From Salinivirgaceae bacterium (GTDB lineage: Bacteria; Bacteroidota; Bacteroidia; Bacteroidales; SZUA-534): DNA of 64,000 nt. The position numbers and the translations under genes are program-made. The stretch lies in contig JAKSOL010000002.1 of assembly GCA_024405635.1 (NCBI GenBank), forward strand, positions 62,001 through 126,000, read 5' to 3'. Position 1 is the stretch's first letter. The number at the start of each line of letters is the position of its first letter. This document shows positions 46,101 to 53,959 of this stretch, piece after piece. The notes under the pieces are model-generated. The model ran no database searches. It saw only the letters and a list, made by a program, of their open reading frames with translations, and was not told where the DNA came from.

Positions 46101-46850
46101 AAGGCTGCTATTATTCGCGAAAAAGGTAACCAATGCGACCGCGAAGTTGCTTACATGCTTTACACCGCAGGATTCGATGTTAAAGACGTGCACATGACCG
46201 ACCTTGTAAGTGGCCGCGAGAATCTTGAAGACGTGAACATGATTGTGTTTGTTGGTGGATTCTCAAACTCCGATGTCCTTGGCTCAGCAAAAGGATGGGC
46301 AGGCGCATTCTTGTTTAGCGAAAAGGCAAAGAAAGCACTTGACAACTTCTACGCTCGTCCCGACACTTTGAGTATGGGTATCTGCAACGGCTGTCAGGTT
46401 ATGGTTGAACTTGGTCTTATCAACATGAATCACGACGAAAAACCTCGCATGTTGCACAACAACTCGCACAAATTTGAGTCAGGCTTTGTTGATGTTGTGA
46501 TTGAGAAAAACAACAGCGTATTCTTTAAGAATATGGAAGGTATGCGACTTGGTGTTTGGGTTGCTCACGGTGAGGGTAAATTCAGTTTCCCTTACGGCGA
46601 GGACAAATACAATATCCCAGTTAAGTACGCTTACGGCACCTACCCAGCCAATCCTAACGGCTCAGCATTCAATGCTGCAGGCATCTGCTCCGACAATGGA
46701 CGTCACTTGGCAATGATGCCACACCCTGAGCGCGCATTGTTCCCATGGCAATGGCCACACTACATTGATGGTCGCGAAATGGAAGATCTTTCACCTTGGG
46801 CGTTGGCAATGCGTAACGCATTTGAGTGGGTTAAGGCAAATAAAAAATAG
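43161..46850 (+). CDS. purL: Phosphoribosylformylglycinamidine synthase, single-chain form
   Basis: A 1229-residue large-type PurL that converts FGAR to FGAM using ATP and glutamine. The N-terminal PurS-like domain, the linker with FSQVNSEHCRHKIFNGQF, two AIRS-type halves (TGSGGEIRDRMGGGKGSMP and PTGKDSLSMTQKY) and the C-terminal class I glutaminase are present in one chain. The glutaminase Cys is in MGICNGCQVMVELG, and His/Glu are in MMPHPERALFP. Single-chain PurL is found in Bacteroidetes and Proteobacteria. Monocistronic, with terminator. Confidence 0.96.
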   Translation: MVTFFKTPENKVIAVKTNDAISAADIEKLNWLFGKSECLGQNAPSGSYVGPRKEMITPWSTNAVEITQNMGISGIIRIEEFEAQSADKKHFDPMLKSFYNSLDQNIFTVDIKPQPIVHIDDIAAYNKKEGLALKEEEINYLESLAKKLGRPLTDSEVFGFSQVNSEHCRHKIFNGQFIIDGEEKPDTLFKLIKKTTTSNPNNVVSAYKDNCAFMQGHELEQFAPANQEQSDFFEVTDYESVYSLKAETHNFPTTVEPFNGAATGSGGEIRDRMGGGKGSMPIAGTAVYMASYPRLDGGRSWEKATEPRPWLYQTPEQILIKASNGASDFGNKFGQPLICGSLLTMEHFENYKKFGFDKVIMMAGGVGYAKKKDCIKADPEPGDKVVILGGDNYRIGMGGGAVSSVATGEYNNSIELNAVQRSNPEMQRRVYNAIRALSEQTDNPIISIHDHGAGGHLNCLSELVEATGGVIDIRKLPIGDPTLSAKEIVGNESQERMGLVLKDQDIEHLKKIADRERAPMYVVGEATGDMQFRFVDKQASENPIDLQLADMFGNPPRTIMKDSTVAENYSELKYDSAKVAEYLEQVLQLESVACKDWLTNKVDRSVTGKVATQQCAGYLHLPLNDCGVVALDYQGKYGVATSVGHAPVCAMIDPAKGSRIAVAESLTNIVWAPIQDKLKGVSLSANWMWPCFNPGEDARLYKAVEALSQFCIKLGINVPTGKDSLSMTQKYPNGDKVLSPGTVIVSAAGEVTNIRKTVSPVLHNVKSQLLYIDMSKDALKLGGSAFAQVINGVGTDCPDITDVDYFAKAFNTVQSLIEEGLVIAGHDVSAGGLVTTLLEMAFSNDEVGINANLESFGEKDAAKLLFAENPALVLQVADDSKVASMLSASDIEFKTIGTLGTKGQLNIATGSNNYSFDIKKLRDVWFKTSYLLDCNQTQNGLALERFNNYKNHTHKFNFNNFDGSAKSLGIDLKRRTKSGVKAAIIREKGNQCDREVAYMLYTAGFDVKDVHMTDLVSGRENLEDVNMIVFVGGFSNSDVLGSAKGWAGAFLFSEKAKKALDNFYARPDTLSMGICNGCQVMVELGLINMNHDEKPRMLHNNSHKFESGFVDVVIEKNNSVFFKNMEGMRLGVWVAHGEGKFSFPYGEDKYNIPVKYAYGTYPANPNGSAFNAAGICSDNGRHLAMMPHPERALFPWQWPHYIDGREMEDLSPWALAMRNAFEWVKANKK

Positions 46851-46861
46851 ATTATAAATTG

Positions 46862-46894
46862 AAAAAAGGTCGGAGCGAAAGTTTCGACCTTTTT
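46862..46894 (+). terminator. Terminator of purL
   Basis: AAAAAAGGTCG pairs with CGACCTTTTTT (ending 46894) around a GA-rich loop, right behind the purL stop. Confidence 0.75.
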
Positions 46895-46967
46895 TGTTTG
46901 TGCTTGATGAAGGTTCAGTAGAATTGATTTTGTTGTAACTTGCGGACCGCAAAAACAAGAACAAGAA

Positions 46968-48845
46968 ATGTGGATTTTTAGCAAAAAATATACTCCTCGA
47001 TGGATAGTATTACTCATCGATATATCTATTTCAATAGTATCTATAATGCTGGCATACTTGCTGCGTTTTGATTTTGAAATACCTAAAGTTGAAGTTGTAA
47101 AGAGCCTTAATGAGATAGTTATGCTTGTGGTAGGCTTGCGTACACTATCGTTTCTTGTGGCGCGTACATTTTCAGGCATAGTTCGTTACACAGGATTGCA
47201 AGACGTTCAACGCATTGTGATTACATTGTTTAGTGGCACCATGTGTTTTGTTGCTATCAATTTAGTGCGTTTGTGGGGTTTTGGTAAGGCATTCTTTATT
47301 CCAATGTCGATTGTGGTGATGGAGTTTATGTTTACCCTCATTTTTATGCTCGGATTGCGTTGGGTTGTAAAAATGTTTTTGGTTGACTTGCTAGTAGGGC
47401 GAGGAAAAATGAAGAATGTTGTGATTTATGGCACAAACGATGCAGCACTTTCGGCCAAACATGCAATTGAGAGCGATCGCAGTGAACATTATCGTGTTGT
47501 TGCTTTTGTTGATAACATCAGCAAAAAGTCAGATAAACAGATAAACAACGTGCCAATATATCCCATTAGCCAAATAGAAAAGGTAATAGGCGACGAGGAA
47601 ATTGATTATGTGCTTTTGGCTCAATCATTTACTTCAACCGAAGAAAAACAACGAATAATTGACTATTGCTTAAGCAAAGGTGTAACCATACAAAATGTGC
47701 CTAAAGTTGACAAATGGATTAACGGTGAGTTGAGCTCAAAACAAATACGACGCATAAAAATTGAGGATTTGCTTGAGCGCGATCCTATTCAACTCGATTA
47801 TGATCGTATCCAAGCACAAGTGAAGGGTAAAGTGGTTATGGTTACAGGTGCAGCAGGGTCGATAGGCAGCGAAATGGTGCGCCAACTTATAAAGTTTGAA
47901 CCTCAAAAGATTGTGTTGTTCGATCAGGCAGAAACACCAATGTATGAAATTGAAACCGAAATTGCCGATGCCAATCTTCATAGCAATATCAAGATTGTTA
48001 TGGGCGACATAACCGACCAGGTTAGAGTTGAAAAAACAATATCGGAACATTTGCCAGAAATAATCTATCACGCGGCAGCATATAAACACGTTCCAATGAT
48101 GGAAAACAATCCTATTGAGGCAGTGCGCAACAATGTGTTTGGAACAAAACTGCTGGCCGATATGGCTATTAAATATGGAGTTAAACGATTTGTGATGGTT
48201 TCAACCGATAAGGCAGTGAATCCAACAAACGTAATGGGATGCTCAAAACGCATCTGTGAAATATACACCCAATCGTTAAATGCTACGTCTGAAACAAAAT
48301 TCATTACCACACGATTTGGTAATGTTTTGGGCTCAAACGGCTCGGTAATACCACGTTTCAAAAAACAAATTGAAGATGGAGGTCCTATAACTGTTACCCA
48401 TCCAAATATTACCCGTTTCTTTATGACTATACCAGAGGCTTGTCAGTTGGTATTGGAAGCTGGTGCATCGGCTCGAGGTGGGGAAATATTTATTTTTGAT
48501 ATGGGCAAGTCGGTTAAAATTGCCGATTTGGCCGCCAAAATGGTAAAACTATCGGGACTGCAATTGGGTAAGGATATTCAAATTGTGTACACAGGATTAC
48601 GTCCTGGAGAAAAACTATATGAGGAACTATTAGCCGACAAAGAGAACACAATACCAACACCGCATCCGCAAATTATGGTTGCCAAAGTGCGCGAATACGA
48701 CCATAAGGTGGCAGAAGAACAAATTGAAAAATTCCGTGAACCTATAGCAGCACAGGATCATTTTCAAGTTGTGGCGCAAATGAAGGCAATGGTGCCAGAA
48801 TTCCAAAGCAAGAACTCAATATACGAGGCACTAGACCGAAAGTGA
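46968..48845 (+). CDS. Membrane-bound UDP-sugar 4,6-dehydratase (WbpM/CapD type)
   Basis: A 625-residue protein with four membrane helices in residues 10-135, a central nucleotide-binding CoA_binding-like domain (about 140-265, VVIYGTNDAALSAKHAI), and a C-terminal extended SDR domain with NAD motif VTGAAGSIGSEM (about residues 292-303). In the catalytic region the sequence is STDKAVNPTNVMGCSKRICE: Met stands where most SDRs have Tyr, as in the S-M-K triad of WbpM-type dehydratases. It starts deoxy-amino sugar synthesis (for example UDP-QuiNAc or FucNAc) for capsule, O-antigen or protein glycans. No glycosyltransferase cluster is adjacent. Confidence 0.9.
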   Translation: MWIFSKKYTPRWIVLLIDISISIVSIMLAYLLRFDFEIPKVEVVKSLNEIVMLVVGLRTLSFLVARTFSGIVRYTGLQDVQRIVITLFSGTMCFVAINLVRLWGFGKAFFIPMSIVVMEFMFTLIFMLGLRWVVKMFLVDLLVGRGKMKNVVIYGTNDAALSAKHAIESDRSEHYRVVAFVDNISKKSDKQINNVPIYPISQIEKVIGDEEIDYVLLAQSFTSTEEKQRIIDYCLSKGVTIQNVPKVDKWINGELSSKQIRRIKIEDLLERDPIQLDYDRIQAQVKGKVVMVTGAAGSIGSEMVRQLIKFEPQKIVLFDQAETPMYEIETEIADANLHSNIKIVMGDITDQVRVEKTISEHLPEIIYHAAAYKHVPMMENNPIEAVRNNVFGTKLLADMAIKYGVKRFVMVSTDKAVNPTNVMGCSKRICEIYTQSLNATSETKFITTRFGNVLGSNGSVIPRFKKQIEDGGPITVTHPNITRFFMTIPEACQLVLEAGASARGGEIFIFDMGKSVKIADLAAKMVKLSGLQLGKDIQIVYTGLRPGEKLYEELLADKENTIPTPHPQIMVAKVREYDHKVAEEQIEKFREPIAAQDHFQVVAQMKAMVPEFQSKNSIYEALDRK

Positions 48846-49178
48846 TAATTTAAAATGATTTATTGGAAACCGCGAGTCGATAAATGGCTTGCAGTTTTTT
48901 TTATCATTAAAACCGCCATTTTAGAAGAGTGACAAAAGAAATTATATTTTCATGATAATGTTCGAGATGCGGAAAAATATGTATGAATATTATTTTTGGC
49001 CTTATAGTGAGTCGTCTCTGGGTATATAAAGCTATATAGGTCGTATATAGAGCATCTTTGTTGCTTTCAATTTTTTTGTGGTAAGTGAAACAGAAGAGAA
49101 AAGAAGTTCTATAATCAAACTTGAAAAGTCATTTGATTTTGCAGTATAAGATTCGGGAAACTTCTCGGGTATAAAATA
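48846..49178. other. Gene-free AT-rich region before rimP
   Basis: About 330 bases with no convincing open reading frame, tRNA or terminator. It includes three TATATA blocks at 49023, 49033 and 49044, spaced 10 and 11 bases apart. The minus-strand frame over 49032-49370 is antisense to the rimP start and has no coding features. Confidence 0.4.
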
Positions 49179-49209
49179 TTTGCAAGCGTTGCTTTTTTGT
49201 TTAACTTTG
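49179..49209 (+). promoter_or_regulatory. Promoter of rimP-nusA-infB
   Basis: TTTG at 49179-49182 and TAACTTTG at 49202-49209 are 19 bases apart, an exact consensus. It would give a leader of about 57 bases to the rimP ATG at 49273. Confidence 0.6.
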
Positions 49210-49231
49210 CCGCCAGTCGGGAAGAAATTTG

Positions 49232-49260
49232 CAGGGGACAATAAGTCCCCTGTTTTATTA
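49232..49260 (+). promoter_or_regulatory. Terminator-like hairpin in the rimP leader
   Basis: CAGGGGAC (49232-49239) pairs perfectly with GTCCCCTG (49245-49252), loop AATAA, followed by TTTTATTA. It lies between the promoter and the rimP start, so it could act as an attenuator of the operon. Confidence 0.55.
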
Positions 49261-49272
49261 CAAACAAGTGCC

Positions 49273-49737
49273 ATGATAGATAAATCACAAATAGAACAAC
49301 TAGTATCGCAAAGAATTGCAGACACCGATTTGTTTTTGGTTGAAGTAAAAGTTGATACCCAAAACAACATAGTTGTTAGTCTTGACTCTCCACAGGGAGT
49401 TGATGTTGAAACTTGCGTGTTTATAACAAAATTTATTGAAGAAAACGTTGATCGCGAGGTTGAAGACTATTCGCTTGAAGTAACATCGCCAGGCATAGGA
49501 CAACCACTAAAAGTGTTGCAACAATACACTAAAGTGATTGATAAAACAGTTGAGGTTCTGTTTTTAGATGGCAAAAAAATAGGAGGAATACTCAAAGATG
49601 CCAATGAACAAGGAATCTTGCTGGAGTTTGTAGCAAAAGAAAAACCGGAAGGCGCAAAACGACCTAAACTAGTTACTAAAACCGAGCCGTTTGCATTCTC
49701 AGAAATAAAATCAGTAATTGAAACCATTATATTTTAG
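49273..49737 (+). CDS. rimP: Ribosome maturation factor RimP
   Basis: RimP (154 residues from MIDKSQIEQLV at 49273) helps mature the 30S subunit. The N-terminal alpha-beta domain (LVEVKVDTQNNIVVSLDS, then CVFITKFIEE) has the LEVTSPGIGQPL motif, and a C-terminal SH3-like barrel follows. The frame is open to 49180, but that would include the promoter and leader hairpin. It heads rimP-nusA-infB, the usual order. nusA begins seven bases after its stop. Confidence 0.9.
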   Translation: MIDKSQIEQLVSQRIADTDLFLVEVKVDTQNNIVVSLDSPQGVDVETCVFITKFIEENVDREVEDYSLEVTSPGIGQPLKVLQQYTKVIDKTVEVLFLDGKKIGGILKDANEQGILLEFVAKEKPEGAKRPKLVTKTEPFAFSEIKSVIETIIF

Positions 49738-49744
49738 TGTCAAA

Positions 49745-50992
49745 ATGGAAAAACTAAATCTTATCGAGTCGTTCTCTGAACTGAAAGAAGAAAAAAACAT
49801 CGACCGTCCTACAATGATGAAAGTTATTGAGGAGGTTTTCAGAAGTACATTGGTAAAAACCTATGGAACCGACGAGAACTACGACATTATTATTAACGAC
49901 CATCGTTGCGATTTCGAAATATGGCGTCGCCGTCAAGTTGTAAAAGATGGCGAGGTTGTTGATTCAAACCTTCAAATCTCGTTGAGCGATGCAAAGAAAA
50001 TTGAAGACGACTACGAGGTGGGCGAGGAAGTGACAGAAGCTGTGCCTTTTACCGAATTTAGCCGCCGCGATATCTTGTCGTTAGGTCAAAATTTGCGTAA
50101 CCGCATTCTTGAACTTGAAAAGGACCACGTGTATGCTAAATATAAAGACCGCGTAGGTACAATAGTTTCGGCTGAGGTTTATCAAACATTTAAGCGCGAA
50201 GTGCTTCTTCGCGACGACGAAGGTAAAGACCTTGTATTGCCAAAGGCTGATCAAATTCCTGGCGACTTTTTCAAAAAAGGCGATAATGTTCGTGCAGTAG
50301 TTGATCGAGTTGATATGAATAACTCAACACCAACAATTTATCTATCGCGTACTAGCCCAAAATTCCTTGAATGCTTGTTTGAACAAGAAATTCCAGAAAT
50401 AAAAGACGGCTTGATAACAATTAAAAATATTAAGCGTATTCCTGGCGAACGTGCAAAAGTTGCAGTTGAAACTTACGACGACCGTGTTGATCCAGTAGGC
50501 GCTTGCGTTGGTATGAAAGGTGCTCGCATCCACGGAATTGTTCGCGAACTTCGTAACGAAAACATCGACGTTATTAACTATACAAACAACGCCGAAGTGT
50601 TTATTACTCGCGCATTGAGCCCAGCAAGAGTTTCAAAAATTGATCTTGATAAAGAAAATAAACATGCAAATGTTACACTTCAAGCCGATCAAGTGTCGCT
50701 TGCTATTGGTAAAGGTGGTAACAATATTCGTTTGGCAAGTATGCTAACTGGCTATGAAATTGATGTTTATCGCGATAATGGCAACGACAATTCAGAGATG
50801 AACGACGTTGATCTTGAAGAATTTGCAGACGAAATCGATGGATGGGTTATTGATGCTATTAAGGCAATTGGTTGCGATACCGCACTAAGCGTGCTCGAAA
50901 TTCCAATTCCTGACCTTGTTCGCCGTACCGACCTTGAAGAAGAAACAATCAAAGAGGTTGTTAAAATTCTTAAAGAGGAACTTGAGGACTAA
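49745..50992 (+). CDS. nusA: Transcription termination/antitermination factor NusA
   Basis: NusA (415 residues from MEKLNLIESFSELKEEKN at 49745) binds RNA polymerase and RNA and controls pausing, termination and antitermination. The N-terminal domain, S1 (AKYKDRVGTIVSAEVYQTF, about 130-200) and two KH domains (ACVGMKGARIHGIVREL and LAIGKGGNNIRLASMLTG) are present. The tail is acidic. The acidic repeats found at the end of E. coli NusA are absent, as in most Bacteroidetes. It is mid-operon, and its stop is 24 bases before infB. Confidence 0.96.
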   Translation: MEKLNLIESFSELKEEKNIDRPTMMKVIEEVFRSTLVKTYGTDENYDIIINDHRCDFEIWRRRQVVKDGEVVDSNLQISLSDAKKIEDDYEVGEEVTEAVPFTEFSRRDILSLGQNLRNRILELEKDHVYAKYKDRVGTIVSAEVYQTFKREVLLRDDEGKDLVLPKADQIPGDFFKKGDNVRAVVDRVDMNNSTPTIYLSRTSPKFLECLFEQEIPEIKDGLITIKNIKRIPGERAKVAVETYDDRVDPVGACVGMKGARIHGIVRELRNENIDVINYTNNAEVFITRALSPARVSKIDLDKENKHANVTLQADQVSLAIGKGGNNIRLASMLTGYEIDVYRDNGNDNSEMNDVDLEEFADEIDGWVIDAIKAIGCDTALSVLEIPIPDLVRRTDLEEETIKEVVKILKEELED

Positions 50993-51016
50993 TACTAACT
51001 AAAACTTTTTCAGCAA

Positions 51017-53893
51017 ATGTCAGAAACCAATAATTCAATACGTCTAAACAAAGCTGCTACTCAACTTGGTGTAGGAATCAATACTCTTATTGATTTTCTT
51101 ACCAAGAAAAAGCTTGTTGCAGACGCAAATCCAAACATAAAGATAGACGACGAGACTTATAATATTTTACAGAAAGAGTTCAGCTCTGACCAAAAAGTGA
51201 GAGAACAATCAACAAAAGTCGATTTGTCGCACACCAAAAAAGAGTCGATTTCTGCTGAAAAAGAGATTGAAGAGCCTGCTCCTATACCTGAAACTAAACA
51301 AGAAACAAGAGTAGAGGCAAAACCTACTGTTGAGAAAACAAAGGTTGAGCAATTGAAAGGTCCAAAAGTGCTTGGTTCAATCGATTTGAATAAAGGTAAA
51401 AAGAAACCTCAGCCAAAGCCAGAACCAAAGGTTGAGGACAAGAAACCTATGGTTGTCAAACCAACGCCTAAACCTGTGGTTACTAAATCAGCGCCAGTTG
51501 AAAATTCGCCAAAAGTTGAACCAAAACCAATTGAACATCTTGAAACTAAGGTTGAGCAACTTGAGGGTGTTAAAGTACTTGGTACAATTGATTTGAACCA
51601 AATAAACACCAAAACTCGTCCCGATAAAAAAACTAATAAAGAAAAACTTGAGGAGCGCCAAAATCGTGAGGCTCAACGTCAAGCAAATAAAGTGCAAAAA
51701 CAAAAACCAGTTGCTAAAGAACAAATTGAGCAACCTGATTTTATTGAAACACAAAAAGTTCGCCTTCAAGGGCCTAATGTAGTAGGTCGCATCGATTTGC
51801 CTCAAGATCGTAAGGGCACTCCTAGTCCCGACGATACCAAGAAGAAAAAACGTAAACGCATATCAAAAGATAGAATAAACATTAATGCTCCAATTCAACA
51901 AGATGGAGGTGAGCGTGAAGGTGGAAAGCGTCAAGGTAAAAAATCTTCATATAATAAAGGTGGAAACAACTTTACACGTAAGGAGATTAATGAAGAGGAT
52001 GTATCAAAACAAATTAAAGATACTCTTGCACGTTTAACTGCACCAAAAGGCAAGAATAAAGGCGCAGTTCACCGTCGCGAAAAACGTGAAGACGTTAAGC
52101 AACGAGCTCAAGAGGAGCAAGAACGTCAGGATGCAGAAAAAATGATTCTGAAAGTAACCGAGTTCGTGTCTGTTAACGAATTGGCAACTATGATGAAAGT
52201 TGCGGTTACCGAGGTTATTTCAACATGCATGAACCTTGGCTTGTTTGTGGCAATTAACCAACGTCTTGATGCAGAAACAATGGCGCTTGTTGCCGACGAG
52301 TTTGGCTACAAAATGGAGTTTGTAAGTGCCGATGTGCTTGAAGCAATTGCTGAAGAAGCCGATTCGGAAGAAGATTTGCAACCTCGTTCGCCAATTGTTA
52401 CTGTAATGGGTCACGTTGACCACGGTAAAACATCGTTGCTCGACTATATTCGTAAAGCAAATGTTATTGCAGGCGAGGCTGGCGGTATTACACAGCATAT
52501 TGGTGCATATAGCGTTAAATTGCCTGACGGACAAAAAATTACATTCCTTGATACTCCGGGGCACGAGGCTTTCTCGGCTATGCGTGCTCGTGGTGCTCAA
52601 ATTACCGATATTGTGATTGTTGTGGTGGCTGCCGACGACGACATTATGCCACAAACAAAAGAGGCAATTAGTCACGCTCAAGCTGCAGGTGTTCCAATTG
52701 TGTTTGCTATCAATAAAATAGATAAACCAGGAGCTAATCCTGAAAAAATTAAAGAGGGTTTGGCTAATATGAACCTTTTGGTTGAAGATTGGGGCGGTAA
52801 ATATCAATCGCAAGACATCTCGGCTAAAAAAGGTATCAATGTTGAGGAGTTGCTTGAAAAAGTGCTTCTTGAGGCCGAAATGCTTAACCTTCGTGCCAAT
52901 CCAAACAAAAAAGCTATTGGTACTGTTATTGAGTCAACTTTGGATAAAGGACGTGGATACCTTACTACAGTTCTTGTGCAAAATGGTACACTTAAAGTTG
53001 GTGATGCAATTTTGGCAGGAAACTACACAGGACGCGTAAAGGCTATGTTTAACGAACGTAGTGGCAAAATAAACACCGCAGGACCAGCAACTCCTGTTCA
53101 AATTCTTGGTCTTGACGGCGCTCCACAGGCTGGCGATAAGTTTAATGTGATGGATAGTGAGAAAGAGGCTCGCAACGTGGCTAACCGTCGTTTGCAATTG
53201 CAACGCGAGCAAAGTTTGCGTACTCAAACCCACATGACTCTTGCCGAAATTGGTCGTCGCAAGGCTATGGGAAGTTTCCACGAATTGAACATTATGGTTA
53301 AAGCCGACGTTGATGGTTCTTCAGAGGCTCTTTCTGATTCGTTGATAAAACTTTCAACTCCAGAGGTTCAGGTTAACGTTATCTATAAGGCAGTTGGTCA
53401 GATTTCAGAAAGTGATGTAAACTTGGCTTCGGCTTCAGATGCGATTATTGTTGGCTTTAATGTTCGTCCATCGGCCGATGCTCGCAAAGCTGCTGAAAAA
53501 GAGGGCGTTGACATTCATATGTACTCGGTAATTTACGATGCTATTGACGAGGTGAAATCTGCAATGGAAGGTATGTTGTCGCCTGAGGTTAAAGAGGAGA
53601 TTACCGGTTCGGTTGAGGTTCGCGATACTTTCAAAATTTCGGGAGTTGGAACAATTGCTGGTGGTTTTGTTACCGATGGTAAAATTAAACGCACATCAAA
53701 AGTTCGTGTTATTCGTAACGGAGTGGTTGTTTATACTGGAGCGCTTGGTTCGCTTAAACGATACAAAGACGATGCAAAAGATGTTACTGCAGGTCTTGAG
53801 TGCGGATTCAGTATTGAGCGTTACAACGATATTCAAGTTGGCGACGTTGTTGAGGCATTTGATGAGTTTGAGGTTAAACGTAAACTTGAATAA
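51017..53893 (+). CDS. infB: Translation initiation factor IF-2
   Basis: IF-2 (958 residues) brings initiator tRNA to the 30S subunit. The IF2_N domain is at 1-55; a long charged linker (about 60-370) holds three copies of a VxxLxGxxVxGxIDL motif at about 110, 179 and 248. A second IF2_N-type segment is at about 380-435, then the GTPase domain with GHVDHGKT (465-472), the DTPGHEAF and NKIDKPG motifs, and domains II-IV (GTIAGGFVTDGKIKR near the end). It closes the operon and is followed by a strong terminator. Confidence 0.97.
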   Translation: MSETNNSIRLNKAATQLGVGINTLIDFLTKKKLVADANPNIKIDDETYNILQKEFSSDQKVREQSTKVDLSHTKKESISAEKEIEEPAPIPETKQETRVEAKPTVEKTKVEQLKGPKVLGSIDLNKGKKKPQPKPEPKVEDKKPMVVKPTPKPVVTKSAPVENSPKVEPKPIEHLETKVEQLEGVKVLGTIDLNQINTKTRPDKKTNKEKLEERQNREAQRQANKVQKQKPVAKEQIEQPDFIETQKVRLQGPNVVGRIDLPQDRKGTPSPDDTKKKKRKRISKDRININAPIQQDGGEREGGKRQGKKSSYNKGGNNFTRKEINEEDVSKQIKDTLARLTAPKGKNKGAVHRREKREDVKQRAQEEQERQDAEKMILKVTEFVSVNELATMMKVAVTEVISTCMNLGLFVAINQRLDAETMALVADEFGYKMEFVSADVLEAIAEEADSEEDLQPRSPIVTVMGHVDHGKTSLLDYIRKANVIAGEAGGITQHIGAYSVKLPDGQKITFLDTPGHEAFSAMRARGAQITDIVIVVVAADDDIMPQTKEAISHAQAAGVPIVFAINKIDKPGANPEKIKEGLANMNLLVEDWGGKYQSQDISAKKGINVEELLEKVLLEAEMLNLRANPNKKAIGTVIESTLDKGRGYLTTVLVQNGTLKVGDAILAGNYTGRVKAMFNERSGKINTAGPATPVQILGLDGAPQAGDKFNVMDSEKEARNVANRRLQLQREQSLRTQTHMTLAEIGRRKAMGSFHELNIMVKADVDGSSEALSDSLIKLSTPEVQVNVIYKAVGQISESDVNLASASDAIIVGFNVRPSADARKAAEKEGVDIHMYSVIYDAIDEVKSAMEGMLSPEVKEEITGSVEVRDTFKISGVGTIAGGFVTDGKIKRTSKVRVIRNGVVVYTGALGSLKRYKDDAKDVTAGLECGFSIERYNDIQVGDVVEAFDEFEVKRKLE

Positions 53894-53908
53894 TATTTTA
53901 ATTCAGCA

Positions 53909-53940
53909 AAAAAGGGGCTGTCCACTTGGACAGCCTTTTT
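53909..53940 (+). terminator. Terminator of rimP-nusA-infB
   Basis: The GGCTGTCC stem (from 53915) pairs with GGACAGCC around ACTT, with A and T tracts on either side, directly after infB. Confidence 0.85.
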
Positions 53941-53959
53941 TGTAAATAATTGATAAACA

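Noticed and set aside
49032..49370. Minus-strand 112-codon frame before rimP
   Set aside because: It runs antisense over the rimP promoter, leader hairpin and coding start, with no recognisable features.
52220..52813. Minus-strand frame of 197 codons inside infB
   Set aside because: It lies opposite the conserved GTPase domain of IF-2; its Cys/His/Asn-rich composition is what the complement of that sequence gives.
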